Source of the DNA: PS1 clade bacterium
GTDB lineage: Bacteria > Pseudomonadota > Alphaproteobacteria > RS24
NCBI GenBank assembly: GCA_016779015.1
Contig: JADHOK010000079.1
Location: 1 to 6,171, forward strand
Reading direction: 5' to 3'
DNA: 6,171 nt
A model generated the notes under the pieces. The model saw only the letters and a program-made list of their open reading frames with translations, was not told the DNA's origin and did not search any database. This document shows positions 5,987 to 6,171 of the stretch, one piece after another. A program made the translations under genes and the position numbers. Numbering within the stretch: the first letter of the stretch is position 1; the number at the start of each line of letters is the position of its first letter.

Positions 5987-5991
5987 CAGAA

Positions 5992-6171
5992 ATGCACAAA
6001 AATATCGGTAATACATTAAACCGCAGCGTCTTGGTCGGCCTGCTGCTGGCCGGCACGGCCATCACGCCAGCCATTACACAAGCTGTCGCGCAAACCGCGG
6101 TCGTCGATGAGGTCATCGTCACCACCACGCGCTCAGACAGTCTGCGCATCGACAATCCGGGCAATATAGCG
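5992..6171 (+). CDS. TonB-dependent outer-membrane receptor, N-terminal part only
   Basis: Sixty codons are visible before the right window edge. Residues 1-34 are a signal peptide: Lys/Arg near the start, the hydrophobic run VLVGLLLAGTAI (13-24) and a likely cleavage after AVA (31-33) or nearby. The mature start contains VDEVIVTTTR (38-47), the TonB-box-like segment that precedes the plug domain in many TonB-dependent receptors, followed by a sequence resembling the beginning of the plug. Such receptors import iron chelates, vitamin B12, sugars or other scarce solutes across the outer membrane using energy from TonB-ExbB-ExbD. The substrate cannot be judged from this fragment. The gene starts 17 bases after kdsD with a strong ribosome binding site and no visible terminator between them, so it is probably co-transcribed. 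Another outer-membrane barrel protein is conceivable, but the DEVIVT motif makes a TonB receptor most likely. Confidence 0.75.
   Translation, partial: MHKNIGNTLNRSVLVGLLLAGTAITPAITQAVAQTAVVDEVIVTTTRSDSLRIDNPGNIA

Noticed and set aside
5975..5991. Riboswitch or iron-regulator site before the TonB-dependent receptor
   Set aside because: Only 17 bases separate kdsD and the receptor, enough for a ribosome binding site but not for a cobalamin riboswitch, and no Fur-like palindrome is seen.
1..6171. CRISPR array, insertion sequence, integrase site, tRNA or toxin-antitoxin pair
   Set aside because: No regularly spaced repeats, terminal inverted repeats, cloverleaf or small gene pair was seen; nearly all bases belong to well-assigned core-type genes.

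Overview
The window looks like ordinary chromosomal DNA from an alphaproteobacterium. The evidence is moderate GC with GC-rich codon use, Gram-negative envelope genes (a Kdo-pathway isomerase, a MltB-type lytic transglycosylase and a TonB-dependent receptor), and a GltD tail of the proteobacterial type. I cannot place it below class from sequence alone. There is no transposase, integrase, tRNA, rRNA, CRISPR array or compositional break, so I see no sign of a recent mobile element.

Layout from left to right. The last 47 codons of gltD (glutamate synthase small subunit) run rightward and end at 146. A 138-bp convergent gap (147-284) holds one long inverted repeat and no gene I can see. Three leftward genes follow, in transcription order: a secreted MltB/GH103 lytic transglycosylase with a C-terminal peptidoglycan-binding domain (3974 to 2793), a MoxR-type AAA+ ATPase (2719 to 1727), and a CoxE-like von Willebrand factor A protein (1718 to 285). 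A 128-bp divergent control region (3975-4102) separates them from a rightward set: galU (4103-4969), kdsD (5018-5974) and the first 60 codons of a TonB-dependent receptor (from 5992, cut by the window edge).

How the genes fit together. GalU makes UDP-glucose and KdsD makes arabinose-5-phosphate for Kdo, so the rightward set feeds envelope polysaccharide and LPS synthesis and may be co-transcribed with an outer-membrane receptor. The leftward set combines a wall-cleaving enzyme with a MoxR/VWA pair, a chaperone-like module that usually remodels or matures a partner; the partner is not evident here.

I do not see a clearly new system. The best leads are regulatory: a terminator-shaped hairpin before kdsD whose 3' arm contains the kdsD ribosome binding site, and a small palindrome in the divergent region that could supply the -10 elements of two overlapping back-to-back promoters. 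The MoxR/VWA pair with its unknown client is the most open functional question.
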